Source: Oscillospiraceae bacterium
GTDB lineage: Bacteria; Bacillota; Clostridia; Oscillospirales; Ruminococcaceae
Direction: 5' to 3'
Assembly: GCA_018110985.1 (NCBI GenBank)
Contig: JAGAWT010000033.1
Coordinates: 62,001 to 126,000 of the forward strand
Length of the DNA stretch: 64,000 nt
Shown: positions 26,560 through 34,126 of the stretch, piece after piece
Numbering within the stretch: the stretch's first letter is position 1
Layout of the letters: every line of letters starts with the position of its first letter
Made by a program: the position numbers and the translations under genes
The notes under the pieces: model-generated
Told to the model about the DNA's origin: nothing
Databases searched by the model: none
The model's input: only the letters and a program-made list of their open reading frames with translations

Positions 26560-28068
26560 TTAAAACCTGAGTCTTTGTATAACATCGGAGGGCAGCATAT
26601 TGGCTTCGCTTATGTCATCCGCCGCATTATCCGCAGCCTTTCCAAAAAGGTATGCCCCTGCTGCCGCACATTCACAGAGGCGGGTGCTCCCGGATGCAGC
26701 GCATATACCTGCGATAACGCCTGTAAGAGCATCCCCGCTGCCTCCCCTTGAAAGCCCCGGGTTTCCCGTATAGGAAGCATAAGCCCTTCCGTCGGGAGAG
26801 ACTATGTAGGTAGGCGTTCCCTTTGCAAGCACTATGGCTCCCGAAGCCTTTGTAAGGCGTTCCGCACAGCCGGAACGGTCGGAAAGGACGGCTGTAAGGG
26901 GCAGCCCCAGAAGCCTTGCAAGCTCTGCGGGATGAGGGGTAAGTACAGCCTTTGCCCCTTTGAGTATATCGGTGCCGATGCGGGCAAGACAGTTCAGTCC
27001 GTCACCGTCGATGATGATAGGTATGTCAAGCTTTTTTGCCGTGTCCACTACCTCACGGGTGAGTATGCACAGATCCTCCGATACCGTCAGGCCGCATCCG
27101 AAGGCTATGACCGTGGAGCTTCGGGCAAAGTTCTCTATCCTTTCGGCCGATGCGGAGGAAATGGCTCCGTCATCTGCGGGGATAAGGTCGGCATAGGTAC
27201 ATTCATACACGGAGGATGCCACACGGTCGCAGACCCTTGGGGTAGAGGCAAGGGAGACTATACCAGCTCCGCTGCGCAGTGCCGCACTTACAGCAAGGGC
27301 TGCGGCTCCGCTGTATCTTGCGCTTCCGCCCACTATCAGCAGCTTTCCGAAATTCCCCTTGTGGGAGGTCTCCCGCCTTTCGGGGATGACTGTCCGCAGG
27401 AGTTTTTCATCGCAGAGAACGGGGATGCCGCCCACACTTTCAAAATCCCTCTCGGTCATGCCTATGTCCCTGATCACGATCTCGGAGCAGAGGTTCTTTC
27501 CGGGCCAGAGGGTCATGCCCGTTTTCACGGTGCCGAAGGTAACGGTGATGTCGGGTATCATCACTCCCCTTGCGGCTTCTCCCGTGTCCGCATTTATTCC
27601 TGAGGGGATGTCTGCCGCCGCTTTGAAGGCACTGCTGCGGGAAAGAGCTGCAAAGGCAAGAGATATCTGCTCCGGGAGCTCTCCCCTGAATCCCGTTCCG
27701 AAAACGGCATCGACTATGATATCATAATCCTGTGAATAGTCAAGCTCCCCCACTCCTATCATCCTTATGTTTTCGGAAGCCAGAGCCGTGAACTGACGGT
27801 CTGCATTTCCTGTGGGAGCAGCGTTTATCATCAGGACTACGGTAACATCCGCCCCCAGCTTTTTAAGGTATCTGGCGCATACAAAGCCGTCACCGCCGTT
27901 GTTCCCCTTGCCGCAGAGGATGAGTGCTTTTTTTCCGTATACCTCCGTGCGGCGTGCTGTCTCCTCAGCAAGAGCACGTCCCGCATTCTCCATAAGGGTC
28001 AGCATGGAGCTTCTGGCGGAGGCTATCTCCTCTGCAGACCTCATTTGCTGAGCAGTACAAATATACAT
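26560..28068 (-). CDS. nnr: bifunctional NAD(P)H-hydrate epimerase / ADP-dependent dehydratase
   Basis: 502 residues. The N-terminal YjeF_N epimerase domain (about 1-215) has GKGNNGGDGFVCARYL and the FGTGFRGEL region; the C-terminal carbohydrate-kinase-like dehydratase domain (about 220-500) has the GGSARYSGAA start, LTPHPAELARLLG and the catalytic GGSGDALTG. Together they repair damaged NADHX and NADPHX. The fused form is the usual bacterial arrangement. Promoter at 28097-28126; monocistronic in the window. Confidence 0.94.
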   Translation of the reverse strand: MYICTAQQMRSAEEIASARSSMLTLMENAGRALAEETARRTEVYGKKALILCGKGNNGGDGFVCARYLKKLGADVTVVLMINAAPTGNADRQFTALASENIRMIGVGELDYSQDYDIIVDAVFGTGFRGELPEQISLAFAALSRSSAFKAAADIPSGINADTGEAARGVMIPDITVTFGTVKTGMTLWPGKNLCSEIVIRDIGMTERDFESVGGIPVLCDEKLLRTVIPERRETSHKGNFGKLLIVGGSARYSGAAALAVSAALRSGAGIVSLASTPRVCDRVASSVYECTYADLIPADDGAISSASAERIENFARSSTVIAFGCGLTVSEDLCILTREVVDTAKKLDIPIIIDGDGLNCLARIGTDILKGAKAVLTPHPAELARLLGLPLTAVLSDRSGCAERLTKASGAIVLAKGTPTYIVSPDGRAYASYTGNPGLSRGGSGDALTGVIAGICAASGSTRLCECAAAGAYLFGKAADNAADDISEANMLPSDVIQRLRF

Positions 28069-28096
28069 AATAAACTCCCCTTTCCCGTTTTTCTTA

Positions 28097-28126
28097 ATTA
28101 TACAACTTTTCGTCTTTGTCTGTCAA
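28097..28126 (-). promoter_or_regulatory. sigma-A promoter of the NAD(P)HX repair gene
   Basis: Minus-strand TTGACA (28121-28126), 18 bases, TATAAT (28097-28102). Confidence 0.75.
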
Positions 28127-28285
28127 GAGCACTGTATCCGATATAAAACCATGCGCTTCGGCGGATCGATGTATACGGCAGAGAGGTCGGAGGGTACATT
28201 TATTAAATGCTTTGTGCAAATGCTATAATAAATTATAGCTGCGTTTGTGTAAATTACGACATTTCTACAAAATCTTCCAATTCCC

Positions 28286-28314
28286 TTGACAAAGGAAGTA
28301 TTATATGATAATAT
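28286..28314 (+). promoter_or_regulatory. sigma-A promoter of the tRNA gene
   Basis: TTGACA (28286-28291), 17 bases, TAATAT (28309-28314); the tRNA begins 36 bases later. Confidence 0.75.
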
Positions 28315-28350
28315 ATTTAAGTCGCTTGAAACAAAAGCGGCAGACAATAT

Positions 28351-28427
<77 letters not shown>

Positions 28428-28430
28428 GTA

Positions 28431-28459
28431 AGACCCTTGGTTTTTCCAAGGGTCTCTTT
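28431..28459 (+). terminator. terminator after the tRNA
   Basis: Perfect 10-bp stem AGACCCTTGG/CCAAGGGTCT with a five-T loop, followed by CTTTATG. A second stem-loop GCAGCCTG/CAGGCTGC with six T follows at 28477-28513. Confidence 0.75.
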
Positions 28460-28476
28460 ATGTGTTCTGATAAGTG

Positions 28477-28513
28477 AAGCAGCCTGCACAAATGAGAACA
28501 GGCTGCTTTTTTC
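28477..28513 (+). terminator. second terminator-like hairpin downstream of the tRNA
   Basis: Stem GCAGCCTG (28479-28486) with CAGGCTGC, followed by TTTTTT on the plus strand. It lies between the tRNA and the convergent flavodoxin gene. Confidence 0.65.
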
Positions 28514-28533
28514 TGCGGTCACAGGTAATACCC

Positions 28534-29049
28534 CTATTCCAGAACAAATCTTATCAGCGGCCGGATGTTCTCCCTGTCCGAAAAATCAACGGGTGTATCG
28601 TAGGCATCGAGCATCCCCTGCTCATCCTCGGTGCGCTCTTTTTTGCTCTGTAAACGCAGTTTCAGCATTTGCATAAGCACCTTGTCCGCTGCGCTCAGTT
28701 TGCCATAGTCGAAGCCTCCCCGCAGATAAAAACAGCCTATGTATCCCTGCTGCTCATGTGTCAGCACCCTGTCCCAGAAAACCTTCATCTCGTGCTCCCT
28801 GCCGGGATTTGAGCCTACCGCAAACAAGGCTATCTTCTTTCCCGACAGTTTATCGAGATTTTTTGTGATGAGCTTGCCGCCGTTAAAACCGCCTGCGTAC
28901 ATTCCGCCGCCGCAGATGATAGTATCATATCCCAGAATATCGGAAAGCTCAGGGTCTTCTTTGATATCGCAGCCAAGCTCCTCAGCTATCCACTGTGCAT
29001 ATTTTTTTGTGTAGCCTGATTTTGATCTGTAAGCAACTATTGTTTTCAT
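28534..29049 (-). CDS. flavodoxin-domain protein
   Basis: 171 residues. FMN phosphate loop YRSKSGYTKKYA (about 6-17) and a GGGMYAGGFNG loop near residue 45 identify a flavodoxin-like fold. It resembles the HemG/protoporphyrinogen-oxidase-like group of flavodoxins rather than classical short flavodoxin. Probably a small redox or stress protein. An operator-bearing promoter lies about 220 bases upstream (29279-29307). Confidence 0.85.
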   Translation of the reverse strand: MKTIVAYRSKSGYTKKYAQWIAEELGCDIKEDPELSDILGYDTIICGGGMYAGGFNGGKLITKNLDKLSGKKIALFAVGSNPGREHEMKVFWDRVLTHEQQGYIGCFYLRGGFDYGKLSAADKVLMQMLKLRLQSKKERTEDEQGMLDAYDTPVDFSDRENIRPLIRFVLE

Positions 29050-29255
29050 GGTATTCTCTCCTTGTTATCCATCGTTTTCTTTTTATGTTCACAAAGTGTG
29101 TCACACAGCTTTGCAGGTGCGGAGCAATAGGCGGTAGTTCCATCCTATGTCAGGCAGTAAACAGCTTATATACAAATCGGATATACTGCCCGTCTTTTTT
29201 GGCGCAAAGGTGCTGATCCGTATTTTCAAGATCGTACATTATGTCTATGTTGATA

Positions 29256-29288
29256 GGTAGTATACTGCCGATATAGGTAGTATACTAC
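29256..29288 (-). promoter_or_regulatory. two palindromic operators overlapping a promoter
   Basis: GTAGTATACTAC (29277-29288) is a perfect 12-bp palindrome; a near copy, GTAGTATACTGC, lies at 29257-29268, exactly 20 bases (two helical turns) away. The first overlaps the -10 of the flavodoxin promoter. The pattern suggests cooperative binding of a small dimeric repressor. No gene for it is obvious nearby. Confidence 0.65.
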
Positions 29289-29307
29289 ATAAACTTAGCA
29301 TTGTCAA
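29279..29307 (-). promoter_or_regulatory. sigma-A promoter upstream of the flavodoxin gene
   Basis: Minus-strand TTGACA (29302-29307), 17 bases, TATACT (29279-29284). The transcript would have a leader of about 220 bases with no convincing gene in it. Confidence 0.7.
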
Positions 29308-29314
29308 GAGTTTT

Positions 29315-29358
29315 TATAAAAAATCAGCCACATTCTCCGATCACGGAGGATATGGCTG
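29315..29358 (-). terminator. terminator of the VOC-protein operon
   Basis: Minus-strand 15-base stem between 29344-29358 and 29325-29339, loop of four, followed by ATTTTTTATAAAAA. Confidence 0.8.
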
Positions 29359-29404
29359 TTCATCTTGTCAGTTGTATGATCCCACGACAGCTCTTGCTGT
29401 TATA

Positions 29405-29806
29405 TCAGCGGTCAAATGGTCTGTTGAAAGAGCCTATCTCAATAAGGTTCCCTTCCGGGTCTGCAATATAGCAGGTGCGCTGCCCCCAGGGTTCGGTTGT
29501 CGGCTCCAAAACGGGTGCAGCACCCCTGCTGACCGCATCATTGAACGCAAGATCGACTTCATCAAAAGTGTCCACATACAATGCTATCTCGGAATGACCG
29601 TTCAAGCCCTTGATATACTCATATTTACGGCCGGTCATGTTCTCGAAATCCTTTCTGCCGTAAAGCAGGAACAGGGTGCCGTCCTTCACAAGATACACAT
29701 TGGAAGTATCCTCTGCTTCTTTGATCTCAAAGCCGAGGACATCTCTGTAAAAGCGTATCATTTTACCCATATCATTCACAAAAAGACCGAATCCGTCAAG
29801 CTTCAT
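29405..29806 (-). CDS. VOC-family (glyoxalase/bleomycin-resistance-like) protein
   Basis: 133 residues with the paired beta-alpha-beta-beta-beta modules of the VOC fold: GFGLFVNDMGKMIRFYRDVLG at the start (shown in two parts: VNDMGKM, FYRDVLGFE) and the second half HSEIALYVDTFDEV ... DPEGNLIEIG. VOC proteins bind metals or sequester or modify small toxic molecules. It is the last gene of the accessory operon that starts near 33 kb and is followed by a terminator. Confidence 0.85.
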   Translation of the reverse strand: MKLDGFGLFVNDMGKMIRFYRDVLGFEIKEAEDTSNVYLVKDGTLFLLYGRKDFENMTGRKYEYIKGLNGHSEIALYVDTFDEVDLAFNDAVSRGAAPVLEPTTEPWGQRTCYIADPEGNLIEIGSFNRPFDR

Positions 29807-29819
29807 AAAGTTGCTCCTT

Positions 29820-30446
29820 TCATTTTATCGGGTGTCTGATAACTGTTTTCAGCCTGTCGGGGGACACTTTTCTTGCGTCCGAAAGATATATCTCGTGGTG
29901 ACGGCGGCTGTCGGAAATATCAAGGGAATATCCCTGAGCTCTCATGTATTCGTGCATAAGGGCGACTGTTTCAGGTTCATTGTCATAGCTGCCGATGTGC
30001 ATACACTGCACGCACAAGCCCTCGTTACAGGTGAGAAACTCGACTTTGGAAAAGTCGGTCTTCTTCTTGCGTGCCGCTTCCTCTTTCGCACGGTCAAAGT
30101 CTGTTTTTGTCACAAGATCAGGCAGACGGATAAGCGACACCCATTTGAAAGCTTCCTTATGCGAATAGTCGATATCCTGCACCCCGTCCTGCCACCAGAA
30201 GCCTTCAAGAGGCGGTACCACATAATCAAAGCAGCCCCCAGTCAGATGACCGCCTTTCCCGTTCATCCTGATAGTGTAGGCTAATCCGTAGAGCAGCCCG
30301 ACAGCCTGCTTGTACTCACCGCCTTCGGTGTTCGGATCTCCCTCACCCCGCAGGGCGATATAGTTCATCTGCGGAACCTTGACTATGGTAGGCTTTTTCG
30401 GAGGCATATAGTATTCCCTGTATTCTTTCTTGAAGTCGAAGGGCAT
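29820..30446 (-). CDS. GyrI-like small-molecule-binding protein
   Basis: 208 residues. MPFDFKKEYREYY, then KVPQMNYIALRGEGDPN and GLAYTIRM, as in the stand-alone GyrI-like domain proteins of Firmicutes (COG4832 type). These bind hydrophobic ligands or are distant relatives of drug-sensing domains; no enzymatic residue can be assigned. It starts within one base of the preceding gene's stop, and a GGAGAGA ribosome site lies inside that gene. Confidence 0.82.
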   Translation of the reverse strand: MPFDFKKEYREYYMPPKKPTIVKVPQMNYIALRGEGDPNTEGGEYKQAVGLLYGLAYTIRMNGKGGHLTGGCFDYVVPPLEGFWWQDGVQDIDYSHKEAFKWVSLIRLPDLVTKTDFDRAKEEAARKKKTDFSKVEFLTCNEGLCVQCMHIGSYDNEPETVALMHEYMRAQGYSLDISDSRRHHEIYLSDARKVSPDRLKTVIRHPIK

Positions 30447-30880
30447 TATTGTCTCTCCTTTCTGAAGGTGTTATCCGAGAAGTCCCATGTTTCTGTGTAC
30501 GGGACATCATTTTCGTATATCCATGATCTTATAACAGTAGGTGTTATCTCCAGCACACATTCCTCCGGGAGCATTGACCACCTTTTTACAGCATCGGGAT
30601 AGGACCTTTCCATAGCAGGTATGAATCCGGGGACATCATAGGGTCTGCCGAGGATACTGCATCTGCCCTCTATGGAGTATTTCCCGAAGCAAAGTGCGGC
30701 ATTGGGGTTTCGGTCTATCTGTCTGCATTTCAGATAATCCCTGTTGGTCTGGCAATAGAATTTCCCTCCGTACAACACAACGCTCATACTGCGTGATGTC
30801 ACTTTGTTGTCTGCGCAGGTGGAGAGCACCATTATCGCACCGCTGCTCATATCCTTCCACAGTCTTTCATATATGTTCAT
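30446..30880 (-). CDS. pyridoxamine 5'-phosphate oxidase-like flavin-binding protein
   Basis: 144 residues from the ATG at 30878-30880 (MNIYERLWKDM), which has GAGGG just upstream; an open frame continues further upstream but overlaps the next gene. Split-barrel FMN-binding fold: MVLSTCADNKVTSRSMSVV and FYCQTNRDYLKCRQI match the family's FMN-contact regions. Likely an oxidoreductase or flavin/heme-binding stress protein, not necessarily a vitamin B6 enzyme. Confidence 0.83.
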   Translation of the reverse strand: MNIYERLWKDMSSGAIMVLSTCADNKVTSRSMSVVLYGGKFYCQTNRDYLKCRQIDRNPNAALCFGKYSIEGRCSILGRPYDVPGFIPAMERSYPDAVKRWSMLPEECVLEITPTVIRSWIYENDVPYTETWDFSDNTFRKERQ

Positions 30881-31196
30881 TTGACCCTCTTTTCTTTGGC
30901 TCGGGAAGCTGGTCATACATTGCCGTAATAAGCCGATACAGAAATTCTCTGTCGTCCGTATTATCCACAAGGAGCATTTCCTTTGCACCTTCATAGGGTA
31001 TTTCAAGTCCTGCATACGGCATAAGCTCTCCTGCAGCCTTCACAGGCTTTACCAGAAAGCGGTCATCATAGATGCCGCCGAAGATCTTTCTGCGGAAGTA
31101 CAGGATGTATTCTCCCATCATGGGACGGTATGAGATATCATCAAGCAGGGAAAGCTGTTCAAGGATAAAGTCAAGATAATCCTTTGTCGATGCCAT
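30867..31196 (-). CDS. TfoX N-terminal domain protein
   Basis: 109 residues from the ATG at 31194-31196 with GGAGGG upstream. MASTKDYLDFILEQL, then SYRPMMGEYILYFRRKIFGGIYDDRFLVKPV is the typical TfoX_N pattern (quoted here only as its landmarks MMGEY and FGGIYDD). Small stand-alone TfoX_N proteins occur widely in Firmicutes without a known link to competence. It overlaps the next gene by 14 bases. Confidence 0.85.
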   Translation of the reverse strand: MASTKDYLDFILEQLSLLDDISYRPMMGEYILYFRRKIFGGIYDDRFLVKPVKAAGELMPYAGLEIPYEGAKEMLLVDNTDDREFLYRLITAMYDQLPEPKKRGSNEHI

Positions 31197-31197
31197 G

Positions 31198-31575
31198 TTA
31201 TCCCTCCTGTTTCCCGCAGTATGCCACCGCATCAGCCTGAAACAGCAGACCGTTCTCACCGCCTGAATGGGCAAATTCCGTCTGTATAGACTTGCGGACG
31301 GGATATTTTCCGTTAAAGCGCTTTTTGATGACTCTTTCCATTATGGGGATGTTCCACACATCTCTGAACGGACAGTCCATCTGCACCACATTCTCAAGGG
31401 TAAGACCAAACAGAGCGAGCCGCCTCTCCATTTCGTCAAAAGCCCCGTTTATCTGCTCCTCCGCCGTGCCGCCCACATTGCCCGCACAGTAATTCAGAAA
31501 GCAAAAGTCCCCTGCCCTGATGATCCCCGAATGTGCCCATTCTTCATTGACATCTTTTCTTATGATACCGTTCAT
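31198..31575 (-). CDS. RidA (YjgF/YER057c/UK114) family protein
   Basis: 125 residues. Landmarks are the N-terminal SGIIRAGDFCFLNYCAG and FDEMERRLALFGLTLENVVQM; the family acts on reactive enamine/imine intermediates. The canonical C-terminal arginine-containing motif (R-x-x-V/I-E) is not obvious here (PVRKSIQTEFAHSGG is the equivalent region), so it may belong to a non-deaminase subgroup. The start codon lies inside the 224-bp duplicated segment A. The next gene begins one base after its stop. Confidence 0.8.
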   Translation of the reverse strand: MNGIIRKDVNEEWAHSGIIRAGDFCFLNYCAGNVGGTAEEQINGAFDEMERRLALFGLTLENVVQMDCPFRDVWNIPIMERVIKKRFNGKYPVRKSIQTEFAHSGGENGLLFQADAVAYCGKQEG

Positions 31576-31781
31576 GAGCGCCTCCTTATCTTATACCGAT
31601 GTATATATGTATCTCGCAGTTTTCCGGGTCTGCGTTCCGGTATTCCTCAAAGTCGAAAACATAGGTGCGGTCAAGAGGCATTTCCCACAGCTGCTGCCAG
31701 AATCCTTTTACAGCCGTGACCATATCGCCGACCACTGTAAAAATGGCATACTTTCCTGCCGGGAGCGTGCGGACTTCAAAT
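31558..31781. repeat. 224-bp direct duplication, copy A
   Basis: Matches 32524-32747 at a constant offset of 966 bases with about 7 differences (near 97% identity). It contains the first bases of the RidA gene, the intergenic gap and the last 65 codons of a GyrI-like effector gene. Confidence 0.93.
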
Positions 31782-31804
31782 GAATGAGTATTATTGTGTG
31801 CCAT
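31586..31804 (-). pseudogene. truncated duplicate of the GyrI/effector-binding protein
   Basis: 72-codon frame whose last 65 residues (FEVRTLPAGKYA... to IHIYIGIR) are almost identical to the C-terminal half of the 149-residue protein at 32552-33001. The first residues (MAHNNTHS) come from the inserted DNA, so the N-terminal half of the domain is missing. It is most likely a non-functional 5'-truncated remnant made by the duplication, although it could still be translated. Confidence 0.85.
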
Positions 31805-31901
31805 GGAAAGCGCAGATCATGACACGCAAACACCATGCTGTATCCAATTCAGCGCGGCGTTTGTGCTTTCATCTATTTTATAAAGCCCATATTGTGGTAA
31901 A

Positions 31902-32510
31902 TCATGTACCTTGACCTATTGTCTTCATTATTCCGCATTTTTTACAATAGAAAAAATATATAAACAATTCTCCAAAAACAAAATCAATCTCTTTAATAAT
32001 ATGTGTCCAGTCACTAGTAATAGTAACAACATAATCCATCATATTTTTACATAAAGGACACTGAAGGTCAACATGTGTGTCAATCAAAGGTGGCGTTCCT
32101 AAACCTGTAACAAACATTTTGCTATATAAATCATCCAATATGCTATTATTGAAATGTGTAACTGGAATAAAAATTATGTTTTTCTGCAATAATGGACTTT
32201 CTATTGTATCATCAGTATTGATCCAATGCTCTGTGTCTGTATCAGATATACACTGTATTTCCTCATTTTCGTGATTAACTTTAAATATTTGATAATCCCA
32301 ACAAGATGAACAGTTTAAACATGAAACAATTGGCAATGTACATTCATTGCTATTTCTTAAATGTGAAAACAAAGGATCATTAAGGTCAATTAGTAAAATC
32401 TGATGATAGTTTGCATTGCAATTTTTACATACTGGTGTTTTCCAATTTTTTCCACCAAAAAAATGATTATATGAACCTTTTTTAAATTCAATTGTATAAT
32501 ATTTTTTCAT
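31902..32510 (-). CDS. AT-rich inserted gene: Cys-rich protein with four CxxC motifs
   Basis: 202 residues from the ATG at 32508-32510 (GGGTGAT upstream). Not recognised. Four CxxC pairs stand at (numbered from an upstream in-frame ATG at 32522) Cys32/35, Cys71/74, Cys155/158 and Cys193/196, giving two likely zinc-ribbon units of two pairs each, separated by about 80 residues. There is no signal peptide or membrane segment. Base composition is far more AT-rich than any neighbour and codons end mostly in A or T, which points to recent acquisition. It sits in a 742-bp insert bounded by a 224-bp direct duplication. Function unknown; zinc binding is inferred. Confidence 0.8.
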   Translation of the reverse strand: MKKYYTIEFKKGSYNHFFGGKNWKTPVCKNCNANYHQILLIDLNDPLFSHLRNSNECTLPIVSCLNCSSCWDYQIFKVNHENEEIQCISDTDTEHWINTDDTIESPLLQKNIIFIPVTHFNNSILDDLYSKMFVTGLGTPPLIDTHVDLQCPLCKNMMDYVVTITSDWTHIIKEIDFVFGELFIYFFYCKKCGIMKTIGQGT

Positions 32511-32523
32511 AGCATCACCCATA

Positions 32524-32747
32524 TCTTATGATATCGTTCATGAGCGTCTCCTTATCTTATACCGATGTATATATGTATCTCGCAGTTTTCCGGGTCTGTG
32601 TTCCGGTATTCCTCAAAGTCGAAAACATAGGTGCGGTCAAGAGGCATTTCCCACAGCTGCTGCCAGAAACCTTTTACAGCCGTGACCATATCGCCGACCA
32701 CTGTAAATCTGGCATACTTTCCTGCCGGGAGCGTGCGGACCTCAAAT
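32524..32747. repeat. 224-bp direct duplication, copy B
   Basis: Second copy of the segment at 31558-31781. Here it continues into the intact GyrI-like gene, so copy B (with its upstream continuation) is the ancestral context on that side and copy A on the RidA side. Confidence 0.93.
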
Positions 32748-33001
32748 CCTTCGGGTGCATCTCCCGTGACTGCACACCCCGTCATGAATGTATAGTCGCC
32801 CCTCTCGTCGCTTTCATAGTCGGTGTAAATGCCCAGGGCACTGCCGTTTATCTTATCGGGGATGGCGGAATACCCTCCCTCGGCGAAAAAGCGCTGCCAC
32901 AGTCCGCTTATGACATTTTCCATATCAGGCGACGAATTGTTTGTCCTTGCAGCAAGACCCGCTATCTTTGCTTCCTTTAATTCTACGATCTCATAGTGCA
33001 T
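32552..33001 (-). CDS. GyrI-like / effector-binding domain protein (intact copy)
   Basis: 149 residues: EIVELKEAKIAGLAARTNN, then GYSAIPDK, FMTGCAV, RTLPAGKYARFTV and a C-terminal HIYIGIR, the layout of stand-alone AraC-effector-binding/GyrI-like proteins (as in Bacillus YdeE-type proteins). Likely binds an organic ligand, perhaps a drug or metabolite. It begins 58 bases after the WYL regulator gene, in the same direction, and its 3' half is duplicated at 31.6 kb. Confidence 0.85.
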   Translation of the reverse strand: MHYEIVELKEAKIAGLAARTNNSSPDMENVISGLWQRFFAEGGYSAIPDKINGSALGIYTDYESDERGDYTFMTGCAVTGDAPEGFEVRTLPAGKYARFTVVGDMVTAVKGFWQQLWEMPLDRTYVFDFEEYRNTDPENCEIHIYIGIR

Positions 33002-33059
33002 ATGAATACCTCCTCAAGTGATATGCACATTTTACCGCAATAAAGGTGACAGCTGTGTG

Positions 33060-33968
33060 TCATATTTCATATCTGGCGCATATGTTTTTTACGAGAGCCG
33101 TAAATCCATTTCGGTATCCCTCGGGTGAGACTATCTCAGCACCGTCTCCGAATGACAGGATATACCTGTAAAAGCTGGGTGCATCCTCCCATGTAAGAGT
33201 AAGCATAATATCTCCGTTCTCATCAAAGCTTAGCATATCGGTGCCAAATTCATCTATGAGCCGCCATTTGAGGGATATGTCAAATCTGACCGTCGCCTTT
33301 ATCTCTCCCCTTGTATGCCGCAGCTTGTCACAGGTGTATTCCGGGACGTCCCTTTCTTCGCATTTTTCATCCGACTGTTTGAGCTCCGTCATTCGTGTGA
33401 GCTTGAACATACGGTAGTCCTGCCTTTCGGTGCAGTAGCCCCATACATACCATGAGGACCACTGAAACACCAGATGATAAGGCTCTATACGGCGTTTGCT
33501 CTCTCCGCCCGGTGAAAAATAGCGGAATGTGATGATATGCTGATGCTCAATAGCCCCTTTTATCATCTCTATCTTATCCGAGACCGCCGATCTGTCCCAC
33601 CGTGACAGGTCGATGATGATATGGCTGTCTGCATTTACGGAAGCCGTGTCGGCGGCAGAGAGCTTTTCCATAAGTCGGCGGTAGCGGTTAGTGCCGCTGA
33701 CACTGTCAAGACTGTGGAGCCCGGACAGTATCGCCTGCATATCGCCGGAAGAGAGGATGGTGCTGTCGATCTTGTAGCCCTCCATTACTGAAATGCCCCC
33801 GCCCTGTCCCTGCTCGGAAACTATGGGTATGCCCGCCATGTTCAGTGTCTCCACATCACGCAGTATAGTCCGCCGTGACACCTCGAACTTCTCTGCCAGC
33901 TCCTGTGACGTGACCTTCTCCTTTTGCAGAAGTATGGAGAGTATACCTATGAGCCTGTCTATTTTCAT
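33060..33968 (-). CDS. HTH-WYL domain transcriptional regulator (YafY type)
   Basis: 302 residues from the ATG at 33966-33968 (MKIDRLIGILSILLQ); longer upstream frames run through the promoter. N-terminal HTH_11 winged helix (about 5-60: VTSQELAEKFEVSRRTILRDV), middle WYL domain (EPYHLVFQWSSWYVWGYC) and the WYL C-terminal extension. WYL proteins respond to nucleic-acid or nucleotide ligands in several systems and others regulate small metabolic or stress operons. Here it directly precedes the GyrI/RidA/TfoX/PNPOx/VOC genes and is a likely regulator of them. Confidence 0.88.
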   Translation of the reverse strand: MKIDRLIGILSILLQKEKVTSQELAEKFEVSRRTILRDVETLNMAGIPIVSEQGQGGGISVMEGYKIDSTILSSGDMQAILSGLHSLDSVSGTNRYRRLMEKLSAADTASVNADSHIIIDLSRWDRSAVSDKIEMIKGAIEHQHIITFRYFSPGGESKRRIEPYHLVFQWSSWYVWGYCTERQDYRMFKLTRMTELKQSDEKCEERDVPEYTCDKLRHTRGEIKATVRFDISLKWRLIDEFGTDMLSFDENGDIMLTLTWEDAPSFYRYILSFGDGAEIVSPEGYRNGFTALVKNICARYEI

Positions 33969-34002
33969 TCTCTGCGCCTGCTTTCTGTATGGTGCTTGAT
34001 AC

Positions 34003-34031
34003 ATTATAGCACAGACATCACCCTTAGTCAA
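34003..34031 (-). promoter_or_regulatory. sigma-A promoter of the WYL regulator operon
   Basis: Minus-strand TTGACT (34026-34031), 17 bases, TATAAT (34003-34008), 35 bases before the chosen start; this decides against the longer frames. Confidence 0.8.
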
Positions 34032-34051
34032 TCGGTACTGCCGTTTCTGAA

Positions 34052-34084
34052 AGAAAAAGTGCGTTACCGTGAATAACGCACTTT
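34052..34084 (-). terminator. terminator of the CPBP protease gene
   Basis: Stem AAAGTGCGTTA/TAACGCACTTT with loop TTCACGG on the minus strand, followed by TTCTTTC. Confidence 0.75.
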
Positions 34085-34126
34085 GATGGGATAGTATATC
34101 CTGCTCAGTTTTTGTCTTTCTTTTTT

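Noticed and set aside
29150-29239. 29-codon frame in the flavodoxin leader as a gene
   Set aside because: No ribosome site and no family resemblance strong enough; it could be a remnant of a regulator but cannot be supported.
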